Below are positions 8,716-18,394 of a stretch of 64,000 nt of DNA, piece by piece. How positions within the stretch are numbered: position 1 is the first letter of the stretch; every line of letters starts with the position of its first letter. The notes under the pieces were generated by a model. The model worked only from the letters and a program-made list of their open reading frames with translations, did no database searches and had not been told where the DNA came from. Origin of the DNA: Saprospiraceae bacterium (GTDB taxonomy: Bacteria > Bacteroidota > Bacteroidia > Chitinophagales > Saprospiraceae); NCBI GenBank assembly GCA_022842725.1, contig JALHOZ010000006.1, positions 1-64,000 on the forward strand, in the 5' to 3' direction. The position numbers and the translations under genes are program-made.

Positions 8716-11700
8716 AATGGCGCAGTTGTTGGCTGTGATTACCACATTATCCGAAGTTCTGCTACATCCTGTAGCTACATCTGTCACTACCACATTATAA
8801 GTGATACTGCCTCCTATATTCATTGCCATAGGATTACGGATAGCAGGATTATTTAAGTAAGTAGTCGGAGTCCAGGAATAATTGAATACTTTTGGTGTGA
8901 AGGTGTACCTTCTTCCGTTATCCGGTAATACAGAAACTGTTGCAGGCATAGCTGTAGAACTGACATTTCCTGCAGTAGCAGCCGCCCAGTTTGTTGCAGA
9001 GCCAAGAGACAATATTTGTGTTGAAGCTGTTGAGGTCCCCCTTAAACCTACCTGAGGCAGTGGTGATTGAGCACCGGTACGAGTACCTACACCAAAGGAA
9101 CCATATCTGATTTCAATGACATTGGTACCTTCATACAACCAAATTTGAAAACTGGACAAATCAGGAACTTCCGTTGAAGTGAATTCCGTAGTATTAGTCC
9201 ACTGAATTCGACAAATTTGCGAACCCGGACTACCTGATGTTAAAATACTCATCGCAGAACCTGTAGATGTTAAGTCACCACTGTAAGCAGCAATTATGTT
9301 ATTAACTGTTCCATTTAGTGAACTGTAATTTGTAGTTGCAGTTGTCGCCGTTATATCAAATGTAATCCAACCATTGGTATTCATTAAGAATTGTGTAAAA
9401 GGCGTTCCGCCATAATTGAAGGTAAACCCGATATTCAAAGGAGCAGAAATACCATCGTCGTTATTTGCATTAGATGGAGCAACCTGGGTTGCACCACTTA
9501 GCAGAGTAAAAGGTGAGGTATTATTTGTATAAGTATAAGTTGATAATGTAGAAGGGACAACAACATCCAATTGTGAATTATCTCCGCAATTAAGTGTTGC
9601 GGGTGTAGCAGTGGCAGATGTGATAGTCGGACGAGGATTAACCGTTACGACCACCTGGGCTGTATTGGCACACAAAGGCGGGTTGGTTTGTGTTGCGGTC
9701 AATGTATAGGTAGTGGTAGTAGTCGGGTTAAACGTATAACCAGTACCGGGTGTTCCTGATACTCCTGTCATAGGAGACCAAACATAAGTATCGTAATCAC
9801 TAATGGTGGAAGTGATGTTTATCGTAGGACTGGAACTGGCCTCACAAATGGTTTGTGCATTTGAACTGAGTGTTAAAGCCGGAGGAGCTGCCACTGTAGC
9901 AGTTACTGCGGTTCGGGTTCCTTCACAACCTGCTGAAGCACTTATGTTGTGGAAATAGTTATATTCCGTAGCAGTAACGCCCGAGTCGCCAAATCCACTT
10001 GTAATAACTCCAAAAGAACCTAGGTTGTTAAATTGTGGAAGAGCATAATTCACTCCTGACGTAATTCGGTTTACAGAAGATGAGAAACCTGCTAATAATC
10101 TATAACTTCCAGCTTCAGGAACAGATAAGTTAAGTGTCAAAGTGTAGAAGCTTGGAACTGCACCCTGAACAATTGGTAACACCAAATCACTTCCTATTTG
10201 AACATTTGTTGTGTTATTAAACAATCTCACAGTCACCGTATTAGTTACATTAAGGGTAGGTGAATAGTATTGAGCAGATAAAATAGTCATTGGACCATTA
10301 GCCGTAAATACAATGCCTCGTGAGTTTAACGCACCTGTTGCCGTAGGTATATCCAAATTACCCAAACCTGATAGAGTTGAAAAACCTGATACTGCAGATA
10401 CATAAAAAGGTGTAGTTGTACTGATAGATGGCGTTGTAAATGAAGTTCCAGTACCGATTGGTGCTCCACCTGTCGGATTGGCATACCAATTCAGATTATC
10501 TCCTCCGTTGGCCGTAGCAGAAAGATTTACAGTACCCGTTCCACATCTTGAACCTCCGGTGGTTGTTAAAGGTTGTGGATTGGAATACACTATAGGGCCG
10601 ACAGTGGTGGAAAAACCAGTCACCGGACCGTTGGCACATGTTGCCCGGAGTCTGTAAAAGTTATTACCAACGGTAAAAATATCTGAAACAACCGGCGTAA
10701 GAGGCTGAGCCGGGTGTGAAATGACTGACCCCATGTTTGTCCAGTTGGTATTATCCGTTGATTTTTCCCACTGATAGGACATACCCAAAGAATACGTATA
10801 TCCTGTAGCAGAAAGCGAGGTTGTATTTGTATTACCGCAAAAAGAGCCGGACAAAGAACTTACCGCAGTTCCGCCATTTGCAGCTGAACACGGAGGAGTT
10901 ACCACTACTTCCAAATCGTCCACATGTACTGTTGAGGTACTGCCTGCAATCGGACCGAAAGCCCTGAACATCACATAATATTGTCCGGAGGTAGGAGGTA
11001 TGAAAGCAAAAGTAGCTGTATTGGAAACTGTGTTATTAACATTATTTATAGCACCCATTACAACATTGTTTCCAATCACAATTGCACCGTCTCCCGGGTT
11101 TGCTGCGCTGTAGATTAATTCCAAGGACAATGTGGCAGAGGTTGTTGTATTACCATACTTAAATCGGAAATCATAAGCTGTTCCACCTGTAAGATTTAAT
11201 GCCTGAGTTATAAAAAGTGCATTGGTTGCAGCAGTTGTACTTGAAGTAATTCTGGCAGTATTACCCAACATACCGGAAGGTGTAACAGGTGCAGCACCTA
11301 CTGCCCATGACGGGCTACCTGAGAAGGTAATCAGAGACAAACAAGTTAACGCTCCATTAAGATTTTCAAGATATGGTGTATTTGTTCCCGGACATAATGT
11401 TCCGTTGGTAGCGGCAACATTGGTACTGAAACATCCTGAAACGCCATCAAAAGCTCTTACTCTGAAGCTGTAGGTCGTTCCGGCTACCAAACCTGTAATT
11501 TGATAAGTTGTGCCCGTACCTACAGAAAGATTAGATTGAATGATATTGGTAAAATTAACATCCGTGGCCACATCGACAAAATAAGAAACCCCCGGAGTAG
11601 TGGAAGCTGTCCATTGAATGTTAAATGTATTTTGTGATCTTGCAGTAGTAACAAGCCCGGTAATTGGATTAACTAAAGTATTGCAAGTGGTGACTGTAGC

Positions 11701-14700
11701 AAAGAGCGGACTTGTGGTCAGATATATAGGACCACCTCCACATCCGATGGCATTATAAGAATATACGTAAAAATCATACGAAGTATTAATAGTAAGTCCT
11801 GTAACGTTAAAAGTTGTTGGAGTTCCGACAGCTACAACCGTTCCAACGCCTAAAGAACCACCCGGAGTGTATCCTGTGCCGTTTACAGGATTGGTAGGTG
11901 TGGCACCTGCCGCATACCTCACAATGATATATCCGTCAGGTGTCGGTGAAGCCGCTGTAAACATACCTGTTAAGCTAGTGCTGCTGATACCGGAAAACAC
12001 AAGAGTTGTTGGCTGAGCGGATGGTACAAAACAAGGTGTTAACTCTCCGTATTTAAAAAATCCGGTGTAACTGGCGGCCGGGATCGGCGAACCGTTTGGA
12101 CTGGTCCTTATAGTAGGTGGCGTTCCCGCTGCAAACAATGTACCTGTCACAATACTGGAATAAACACCCGCAGCAGTCGGAGCCTGTAAAATTTGTCTTG
12201 TACTGACAATGTTGGCATCTCCTAACTGTACGTGTGCTGCTGTTATGTTAGCAGGCGTATTGGCAGAAATGGCCCATCGACTATCAGAAAGCATGGAAAC
12301 ACCAGGACCAGAAGTACCTACCATATCATTAAATGCTTCCGCCGTAAAAATAGTTGGAGCCGTAGTTGTCGGACTCAACCAAATTGGAAAATAAACTCCT
12401 CCTTTACCGGTCGGGTATAAACGTGTATTATCAAAAGTATTTGAAGCTGTAGCAGTACCTAACGTTCTTAACAACGGTCCGTTTATGTGGGTATCATTAG
12501 CAAATAAACTGGATGTGGATAAAGTCGCAGCAGCGGTTATTGTTCCCAATCTCAGAGAATTGGTTGATGTGGTATTTATTATACCTTTTGTCAACAATAA
12601 AGTTCCGGACATAGTCAAAGGACTATTTAAAGTAAGACCTCCTAAATTATTGAGGGTTAAACTGGAAAGATTGGCTGTTGGAGCCGAGGTTAAATTTTGA
12701 ACAACCCCATTATTCGTAATTTGTTGAGCTATACTACCCTGAATACCGGCACTACCATTCCAATCAGAAAAATTGATCGTACCTGTCCATGACAAAGTTC
12801 CATTAGCGTTAACCACAACATTTCCATTTATGAAGTGTGTGGACCCGGTTCTGTATTCTCCGGAATTAACCGTAAGGTTTGTAAGAGGAAGGTTATTACT
12901 TGTATTTACAAAACGATTGGTTCCTCCTATACCGGTATTTACCCTAAGGTTTCCGATTCTGAATACTGCTGTATTACCAAGTAAGTTTAGTAAATAGCCA
13001 CTGCTATGTCCACCATTATTTGTAACTGAACCATTACCTAAATTTAGTTGCCATCCGGTTCCTGAACTGACATTCAGACCTATGTAAGGAAAAACTTTAA
13101 AGGCACAGTTGGTAGAAGTGGTTGACAATGGCGGGTCCACCACGGTAAAAGTTCCACCGGTCAAATCCAGCATTCCGGCGTTTGTACACCATAAATCTAC
13201 AATATGAGAGGTTACACTTTCGAGTGTAACACCATTATTACCATCCACAATAATATCTCCTCCTGTTTGCCTGAATATACCGGTTGGTGTCTCTAAGGTT
13301 CTGAAAGAACCTCTGACCGTGAGTGTGCCACCTTCCATAAGCAAACTTCCTGCCCCGATATCAAAACGGGCATCTGCTCTCGGAGTACAGGCATCAACTG
13401 TCAAATCACCGGATGATATTCTTAGTTGACCATTGGAGCCAACAGTAACGCCTCTGGCTACATTACCTGCTGAATTCACTGTAATTCTGTGCAAAACCAA
13501 AGTTGGATCATTACATGTCGGAACAAGTCCGCTATCCCAGACAGCAGCATCAGACCAAATACCATTACTTACAGTTGTATAAGGCAAATCAGCGTTATTA
13601 ATAGCCATATACCAGTTTCCACCCGTCAATTGCGCTGTCGTCAGACCTGTTCGTCTTGCACCCGGTGTGGCAGTACCAGCCTCATGTGTACCTATTACAG
13701 AAGATTGGTACATAAGCCTCGAATTGGCGTTATTTGGAAAATAAGCAAATGGAGTAACCGTTTGAATCAAATGGGTTCCTGATACGTAAACATAACCTCC
13801 GGTTGTTGAAATTGTCCAATATCCGTTAAACTGCCTGTTTAAAGTGTAACTACCATCAATTACAGGTGTTATGGATGAAATACCCGCAGCATCAAAATAT
13901 TGCGCTGTAACATATCCTGCAGTGTTTCCTGTTGTTGTTGAACTTGATCTGGATACCCAAATAGACCTGTTTTGGCCTGAAGTATTAATAAATGGATATT
14001 GACTTGTAGTCGTTGTCGGATCCGATCCAGCTGTCAAAGCAGAACCTGTTTGTCCTGTAGTAAAATACCTTCCATAAATACCGTTAAAAAAACCGGTACC
14101 CCCCGGAACAGTGAGTGTCGTATTATTTGCGGTAACATTACCTGTTAAAAAGGTATTGCCATTTAAATCTATTCTTGCGCCTGTAAGGTTGAGATTATGC
14201 ATCACGGCTACATTGCTCACGCCCCAAATTATATTTGGTGTTGCTGTACTTGTATTCGAACACAACATGTTACGAATTGCATTTCCTGTCCAGGCACCTA
14301 AACCACTTATCGTCTGTGCAGTTGAGCCCGTCAGATTTAATACCCCGTTGGTGCCTGTCCCCGTTGAAGAAGCACCTACTGATAAATCAATGGTACCACT
14401 ATTGCTTAGGTTACCAAAAAGATTTAATCTTTTTCCTGTTGTCCCTTGAAAAATATTAAATACCCCACCTGTATTCACGGCAAGGTTACCATTTACAATC
14501 ATGGTGGTAGCAGTGGCATTAAAAGTTAATGTTCCTGTTACTGCCAGGTTGTTAATACCTAAATTGAGAGCATTGATAGTTACTGTATGTCCGGTTGATA
14601 TCGTAGCATTATCTACCGGCGTAGGAAAATCAGTCGTACCCCATGTGGCCGGTGCAGTCCAATCACCTGTTGCAACGGACACATAATTACCGGGAACACT

Positions 14701-15345
14701 GGAAACTAATGAAATATTATCTAAAGCCGCAGGCGGTTGAGTTCCTCCAGAAGTATCACTTTTCCATAAAAAAATAAGCCTGAATGTGGTACCTGCCAAT
14801 GAAGTAGGTAAAAAAGCTGTTACTGTTTGTACGCCGGTCTGCGGGCTTGTATTTGTCACAAAGGTAGCTCCTGCAATGGCAGCCGGAACATTACTAGTCC
14901 CTGATCCCGGATGAGTATTACCCCCAACAGGTGTAATACTTGTAGGTGCTGTATATACTTGAATGATGTCCCAACTAGCTTCACCTTGCTGCTCCCAATT
15001 GAAAGTCAGGTTAATTTTAGTTTGACCTGAAGGTACGGTTACATCCCTCCAAAAATAATTTTGACATGGGTTAGCCACATTGTAAGATCTTGCTGTTCCT
15101 CCATTGTCGGAAAGATAAGCCTTATTATTTGCCATGGGTGCTGGTGGGTTATTTGTTCCAGGCACACCAACAAACCAAGGATTGTTAGTGCCTGAAGATT
15201 CACTCCATCCGTTTGCAAGGAATGAAGCTCCCAACTCAAATCCTCCTTCGGCTGTAGGGTTTATCAGGGTAGTTTGTGAAGATACATTAACTTGTATTAA
15301 TCCAATGATTAAACATAACATTGTGTAAAAAGAAAATCGTCTCAT
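8029..15345 (-). CDS. Giant multidomain surface protein (2438 aa) ending in dockerin-like calcium loops
   Basis: After a signal peptide (1 to about 24) comes a jelly-roll, choice-of-anchor-J-like domain (about 25-215, with a conserved LDNISLV end). A long stretch of beta-helix-type repeats rich in T, N, G and S follows (to about 1150). The middle holds fibronectin type III-like parts (for example TTYSFRVRAFDG), Ig-like parts (YQWEKSTDNTNW) and PKD-like parts (TTTYTLTATQTNPP), then a NIDO-like segment (TNGWITFD ... IWLYEGTNVIEIRYG). The last 228 or so residues repeat the C-terminal module of 5089-6654, with HRNHCG (C2335) and loops at 2381-2392 and 2411-2422. No T9SS tail is visible. It is probably an adhesin or matrix protein. 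It is co-transcribed with the cohesin-like T9SS protein at 6861-7979. Domain borders are approximate. Confidence 0.88.
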   Translation of the reverse strand: MRRFSFYTMLCLIIGLIQVNVSSQTTLINPTAEGGFELGASFLANGWSESSGTNNPWFVGVPGTNNPPAPMANNKAYLSDNGGTARSYNVANPCQNYFWRDVTVPSGQTKINLTFNWEQQGEASWDIIQVYTAPTSITPVGGNTHPGSGTSNVPAAIAGATFVTNTSPQTGVQTVTAFLPTSLAGTTFRLIFLWKSDTSGGTQPPAALDNISLVSSVPGNYVSVATGDWTAPATWGTTDFPTPVDNATISTGHTVTINALNLGINNLAVTGTLTFNATATTMIVNGNLAVNTGGVFNIFQGTTGKRLNLFGNLSNSGTIDLSVGASSTGTGTNGVLNLTGSTAQTISGLGAWTGNAIRNMLCSNTSTATPNIIWGVSNVAVMHNLNLTGARIDLNGNTFLTGNVTANNTTLTVPGGTGFFNGIYGRYFTTGQTGSALTAGSDPTTTTSQYPFINTSGQNRSIWVSRSSSTTTGNTAGYVTAQYFDAAGISSITPVIDGSYTLNRQFNGYWTISTTGGYVYVSGTHLIQTVTPFAYFPNNANSRLMYQSSVIGTHEAGTATPGARRTGLTTAQLTGGNWYMAINNADLPYTTVSNGIWSDAAVWDSGLVPTCNDPTLVLHRITVNSAGNVARGVTVGSNGQLRISSGDLTVDACTPRADARFDIGAGSLLMEGGTLTVRGSFRTLETPTGIFRQTGGDIIVDGNNGVTLESVTSHIVDLWCTNAGMLDLTGGTFTVVDPPLSTTSTNCAFKVFPYIGLNVSSGTGWQLNLGNGSVTNNGGHSSGYLLNLLGNTAVFRIGNLRVNTGIGGTNRFVNTSNNLPLTNLTVNSGEYRTGSTHFINGNVVVNANGTLSWTGTINFSDWNGSAGIQGSIAQQITNNGVVQNLTSAPTANLSSLTLNNLGGLTLNSPLTMSGTLLLTKGIINTTSTNSLRLGTITAAATLSTSSLFANDTHINGPLLRTLGTATASNTFDNTRLYPTGKGGVYFPIWLSPTTTAPTIFTAEAFNDMVGTSGPGVSMLSDSRWAISANTPANITAAHVQLGDANIVSTRQILQAPTAAGVYSSIVTGTLFAAGTPPTIRTSPNGSPIPAASYTGFFKYGELTPCFVPSAQPTTLVFSGISSTSLTGMFTAASPTPDGYIIVRYAAGATPTNPVNGTGYTPGGSLGVGTVVAVGTPTTFNVTGLTINTSYDFYVYSYNAIGCGGGPIYLTTSPLFATVTTCNTLVNPITGLVTTARSQNTFNIQWTASTTPGVSYFVDVATDVNFTNIIQSNLSVGTGTTYQITGLVAGTTYSFRVRAFDGVSGCFSTNVAATNGTLCPGTNTPYLENLNGALTCLSLITFSGSPSWAVGAAPVTPSGMLGNTARITSSTTAATNALFITQALNLTGGTAYDFRFKYGNTTTSATLSLELIYSAANPGDGAIVIGNNVVMGAINNVNNTVSNTATFAFIPPTSGQYYVMFRAFGPIAGSTSTVHVDDLEVVVTPPCSAANGGTAVSSLSGSFCGNTNTTSLSATGYTYSLGMSYQWEKSTDNTNWTNMGSVISHPAQPLTPVVSDIFTVGNNFYRLRATCANGPVTGFSTTVGPIVYSNPQPLTTTGGSRCGTGTVNLSATANGGDNLNWYANPTGGAPIGTGTSFTTPSISTTTPFYVSAVSGFSTLSGLGNLDIPTATGALNSRGIVFTANGPMTILSAQYYSPTLNVTNTVTVRLFNNTTNVQIGSDLVLPIVQGAVPSFYTLTLNLSVPEAGSYRLLAGFSSSVNRITSGVNYALPQFNNLGSFGVITSGFGDSGVTATEYNYFHNISASAGCEGTRTAVTATVAAPPALTLSSNAQTICEASSSPTINITSTISDYDTYVWSPMTGVSGTPGTGYTFNPTTTTTYTLTATQTNPPLCANTAQVVVTVNPRPTITSATATPATLNCGDNSQLDVVVPSTLSTYTYTNNTSPFTLLSGATQVAPSNANNDDGISAPLNIGFTFNYGGTPFTQFLMNTNGWITFDITATTATTNYSSLNGTVNNIIAAYSGDLTSTGSAMSILTSGSPGSQICRIQWTNTTEFTSTEVPDLSSFQIWLYEGTNVIEIRYGSFGVGTRTGAQSPLPQVGLRGTSTASTQILSLGSATNWAAATAGNVSSTAMPATVSVLPDNGRRYTFTPKVFNYSWTPTTYLNNPAIRNPMAMNIGGSITYNVVVTDVATGCSRTSDNVVITANNCAIALNTKVFLSSVSGGTMDDYLRTLSGEFPLTDPYTTAPYSTSGLFTYVPAQTPATTTQTILDNNNVVDWVFVELRTGTSGSTTVTASKSGLLKNDGVIINPDGTPFSFSGVAAGNYFIAIKHRNHCGFMTDGTIAVPNPSLLNLTDGSVTLYEPNHAALKLQGGVYAMWTGDATVDGSVDGGDVNFIRPLSGTIIDEYERADVNLDGGVDGGDVNLTRANSGNVGYQID

Positions 15346-15824
15346 TTCTCGGGTGGTTTAGTATACAAAAAAAATAGCATTACAAATTGTGTTTGACTTT
15401 AAAAAATCTCACACTTGGATTGACTGATGTTTGAGGTTACAGATTATTCGTGGTAAAAGTATGACATTTTGTAATAATTGTATCTTTTTGGTATAAAAAT
15501 TTGTTAAAAAATTTACAAAAAATTAATATATAAATATTAATAATACTCATAATATTGTTTTTTAATTACTTATACATAGTATTACATAACATATTTAATT
15601 AATTAGTTTTCAATAAAATATGCAAACCATTAAAAATTTATAAACCTAATTAACTATTATTCAATCATATATACATATTTTTTAGTTTAAAACAACGTTT
15701 AAGTTTTCCTTGCAAAAAAAAGATGGTTTGAAGTTTGGTAATATAAGACTCCCTTTGTACCTTTGTCGCCAAATCGGAAAATTCATTTTTCTGTAAACAT
15801 ATTTGAATATTTAAATTTTGTCCC
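15346..15824. other. AT-rich intergenic region between divergent genes (479 bp)
   Basis: No credible gene is present. It must hold the promoter of the giant-protein unit (minus strand) and that of the haloperoxidase gene (plus strand, 15735-15765). The centre, about 15480-15670, is almost only A and T and contains a palindrome-like ATTAATATA/TAAATATTAAT at 15522-15540. I see no clear -33/-7 pair for the giant gene; a partial TACTTTTA lies at 15454-15461 on the minus strand. Confidence 0.6.
15735..15765 (+). promoter_or_regulatory. Promoter of the haloperoxidase-type gene
   Basis: TTG (15735-15737), a 20-base spacer and TACCTTTG (15758-15765) match the Bacteroidota sigma-ABfr consensus exactly. 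The predicted transcript start lies about 50 bases before the ATG at 15825. Confidence 0.72.
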
Positions 15825-17198
15825 ATGAGATTTATATCAAAAATAACTTTTTTATTATTAGCAGGTGTTTTGACCTTCACTTCCTGTAAAAAGGACATTC
15901 CTGATACAGAAGAAATTCAGAGCAGCACTCCGGCAAAAGAATATTCTTCCAAAGTATTACAAGATTGGAACGAACTGTACATAGAAATCGACAGATACGC
16001 ACCAGGTTACAGACCTTGCCCTACCACGGCAGCACAAGGATATTTGGGAATCGCTACCTATGAGGCAATAGTATCCGGAATGCCGGAATACAGATCCATC
16101 CGAAATCTGGTAGGCGTAGATATTCCTCAGGTTTTCAGAGGTGTTGAATATCACTGGCCAACAGTAGCCAATGCGGTTCACGCACATTTGATGGTTCGTT
16201 TTTTCCCGCATATCGGTTCAAATCTCATTGATAAAATAAATGTCACTGAAAAAAGATATGATGATGAAGCTTTGGAAAGCGTAGATACAGAAGTTTTCGA
16301 ACGTTCTAAATTACATGGACAAGCAGTAGCTGCAGCGGTTTGGAATTGGGCAAGAACGGATGTAGTAAGTACAGATGCTTATCTTGATATTTTCCAGGGA
16401 TATAACTGGGCTACGCGATACACAAAACCGGGAGACTGGAGACCTACTTCATCAGGATTACAAAATGGTATGTTCCCTTACTGGGGTCAGGCAAGAACAT
16501 TTGCAATTTCTGAAGACATGAAATTATGCCGTCCGCCACTTCCACTTACAGATGATCCGGATTCAGAAATTTATGTTCAGGCTTTGGAAGTTGTTGAAAC
16601 CATCAAAAATCAAAATCTGGTCAATATCGGTGTTTTCTGGAGTGATGACCTTTTAGGACTTACCTTTTCACCACCGATCAGATGGTTAGCGGTTGCCAAT
16701 CAAGTTTATGCCAGAGAAAATGCATCTCTTGAAAAAGTTGTTGTTTCTAATGCCAAATTAGGTATTTCACTCAATGACATGGCTGTAGCCTGTTGGAATT
16801 CAAAATATCACTATAATATAGAAAGACCTGAAACTTACATCAGAAGAAATTTTGATGCAGACTGGAAAACAGCCCTTAACAATCCTCAGACAGGTGAAAC
16901 AGGTATCACACCGGCATTTCCGGCCTACCCTTCCGGACACTCTACTTTCGGAGGAGGTGCTGCTGAAGTTTTAGCCAGTGAGTTCGGGTATGCGTATGCG
17001 ATGACAGACAGATGTCACGAAAACAGAACAGAATTTTATGGTACCCCTAAAGCGTTTTCCAGCCTTTATGATATGGCTTTGGAAAATGCAATTTCAAGAA
17101 TATATCTTGGCGTTCACTTCAGAATGGATTGTGATGAAGGATTGAGATACGGTACAGAAATCGGAAGAAGAGTCAACAGATTGCGTTGGAAAAAATAG
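15825..17198 (+). CDS. Vanadium-dependent haloperoxidase / PAP2-family lipoprotein
   Basis: This 457-residue protein starts with a lipoprotein signal (LTFTSC, Cys21 as lipid site). The PAP2/vanadium haloperoxidase signature is spread as K327 and R334 (SKYHYNIERPE), PSGHS at 369-373, and R425 with H431 (SRIYLGVHF). These are the vanadate/phosphate pocket residues of the family. H372 would be the acid-base residue and H431 the vanadate ligand. The full domain 1 (about 45-230) typical of bacterial haloperoxidases is also present, so it is not a short PAP2 phosphatase. It is probably anchored in the outer membrane or periplasm. Halide oxidation is possible, but some homologues are phosphatases, so substrate is open. 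It is monocistronic: its own promoter upstream, a terminator at 17263. Confidence 0.85.
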   Translation: MRFISKITFLLLAGVLTFTSCKKDIPDTEEIQSSTPAKEYSSKVLQDWNELYIEIDRYAPGYRPCPTTAAQGYLGIATYEAIVSGMPEYRSIRNLVGVDIPQVFRGVEYHWPTVANAVHAHLMVRFFPHIGSNLIDKINVTEKRYDDEALESVDTEVFERSKLHGQAVAAAVWNWARTDVVSTDAYLDIFQGYNWATRYTKPGDWRPTSSGLQNGMFPYWGQARTFAISEDMKLCRPPLPLTDDPDSEIYVQALEVVETIKNQNLVNIGVFWSDDLLGLTFSPPIRWLAVANQVYARENASLEKVVVSNAKLGISLNDMAVACWNSKYHYNIERPETYIRRNFDADWKTALNNPQTGETGITPAFPAYPSGHSTFGGGAAEVLASEFGYAYAMTDRCHENRTEFYGTPKAFSSLYDMALENAISRIYLGVHFRMDCDEGLRYGTEIGRRVNRLRWKK

Positions 17199-17262
17199 AT
17201 TGATTAAATGTTTAGAGTTAAATGTTGATTGTTTAATGTTTAATGTTTAGCGGCGCAGAGCT

Positions 17263-17304
17263 GAAAAAAAAGGGAAACATTTTAAAAAATGTTTCCCTTT
17301 TTTT
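17263..17304. terminator. Bidirectional terminator between convergent genes
   Basis: A long hairpin with arms AAAGGGAAACATTTT / AAAATGTTTCCCTTT is flanked by A and T runs. It lies 64 bp after the haloperoxidase stop and 28 bp from the end of the convergent sugar-nucleotide gene, so it can serve both strands. Confidence 0.85.
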
Positions 17305-17331
17305 GTGCTGTAATCTGTCAATTATTAATAC

Positions 17332-18279
17332 TCAGACTGTGACTACCTTTTTGAAATATTCGTAAGTGAGTGCCAAACCTGTTTTACGATCAAATTTTGG
17401 CTCCCACCCAAGGATTTCTCTAGCCTTGGTAATATCGGGTTGTCTTTGTTTAGGATCATCTACCGGTAAAGGTCTGAAATCGATATACGCTTTGGGATTA
17501 TTTACCAGTGCAAGAATCTCATCGGCAAACTGCCGTATGGTAATTTCTGCCGGATTGCCGAGATTAACCGGAAAAGCATAATCACTTAACATCAACCTGT
17601 ATATGCCTTCCACCAAATCATCCACATAACAAAAGGATCGGGTCTGGGAACCGTCACCAAAAATGGTCAATCCTTCACCACGAATGGCCTGAGAAAAAAA
17701 GGCAGGAAGTACCCTTCCGTCTTCTACCCTCATTCTTGGACCATATGTATTAAATATTCTGACAATCCTTGTCTCCAAACCATGATATGTATGGTAAGCC
17801 ATCGTGATAGCTTCCTGAAAACGTTTGGCTTCATCATACACTCCGCGCGGTCCAATAGGATTGACATTCCCCCAATATGATTCAGTTTGTGGATGTTCCA
17901 AAGGATCCCCGTAAACCTCCGAAGTGGAGGCAATCAGAATCCTTGCATTTTTCGCCTTAGCGAGACCCAACAGATTGTGTGTGCCCAAAGATCCTACCTT
18001 CAATGTCTGAATAGGCATTTTCAAATAGTCGATAGGGCTGGCCGGGCTGGCGAAATGAAGTATATAATCAAGGTTGCCGGGAACATGAACAAATTTGCTT
18101 ACATCGTGATGATAAAATTCAAAGGATTCTAATGGAAATAAATGTTCAATGTTGGCGATATTTCCGGTTATCATATTATCCATACCAATGACATAGTATC
18201 CTTCGTTGATATATCTGTCACATAGATGTGAACCTATGAATCCGGCAGCTCCGGTGATTAATATTCTTTTTTTCTGCAT
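17332..18279 (-). CDS. uxs: UDP-glucuronate decarboxylase (UDP-xylose synthase)
   Basis: This 315-residue extended short-chain dehydrogenase/reductase has the NAD-binding GAAGFIG near residues 10-16, the catalytic Ser/Thr region [16 protein letters not shown], and YDEAKR as the Tyr-x3-Lys pair near residue 148. The sequences around STSEVYGDP and [14 protein letters not shown] are typical of UXS, which converts UDP-glucuronate to UDP-xylose for surface polysaccharides. Length fits bacterial UXS (about 310-320). No other sugar genes lie next to it. A general NAD-dependent epimerase is the alternative, but the motif set makes UXS much more likely. Confidence 0.88.
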   Translation of the reverse strand: MQKKRILITGAAGFIGSHLCDRYINEGYYVIGMDNMITGNIANIEHLFPLESFEFYHHDVSKFVHVPGNLDYILHFASPASPIDYLKMPIQTLKVGSLGTHNLLGLAKAKNARILIASTSEVYGDPLEHPQTESYWGNVNPIGPRGVYDEAKRFQEAITMAYHTYHGLETRIVRIFNTYGPRMRVEDGRVLPAFFSQAIRGEGLTIFGDGSQTRSFCYVDDLVEGIYRLMLSDYAFPVNLGNPAEITIRQFADEILALVNNPKAYIDFRPLPVDDPKQRQPDITKAREILGWEPKFDRKTGLALTYEYFKKVVTV

Positions 18280-18394
18280 GTTCTGTTTTTGAATGGCGAA
18301 GATATATAATAGTAGTTAAAGGACAAAAATTAATATCCTGCCGTTTTGTTTTTGTTTTAACAAATAGATTCCGTGGTTAGCACAAACATTTAGT

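Noticed and set aside
14111-14449. 112-codon plus-strand frame antisense to the giant gene
   Set aside because: The giant gene's frame is unbroken, has a signal peptide and consistent domain structure; the antisense frame has no independent support.
8029-15345. Giant gene as a possible assembly chimera or phage tail gene
   Set aside because: One unbroken frame, signal peptide at the start, typical Bacteroidota surface modules throughout, and a C-terminal module shared with a neighbour.
15665-15898. 77-codon minus-strand frame spanning the haloperoxidase start
   Set aside because: Overlaps a good promoter and the lipoprotein signal of a clear gene; low-complexity, AT-driven.
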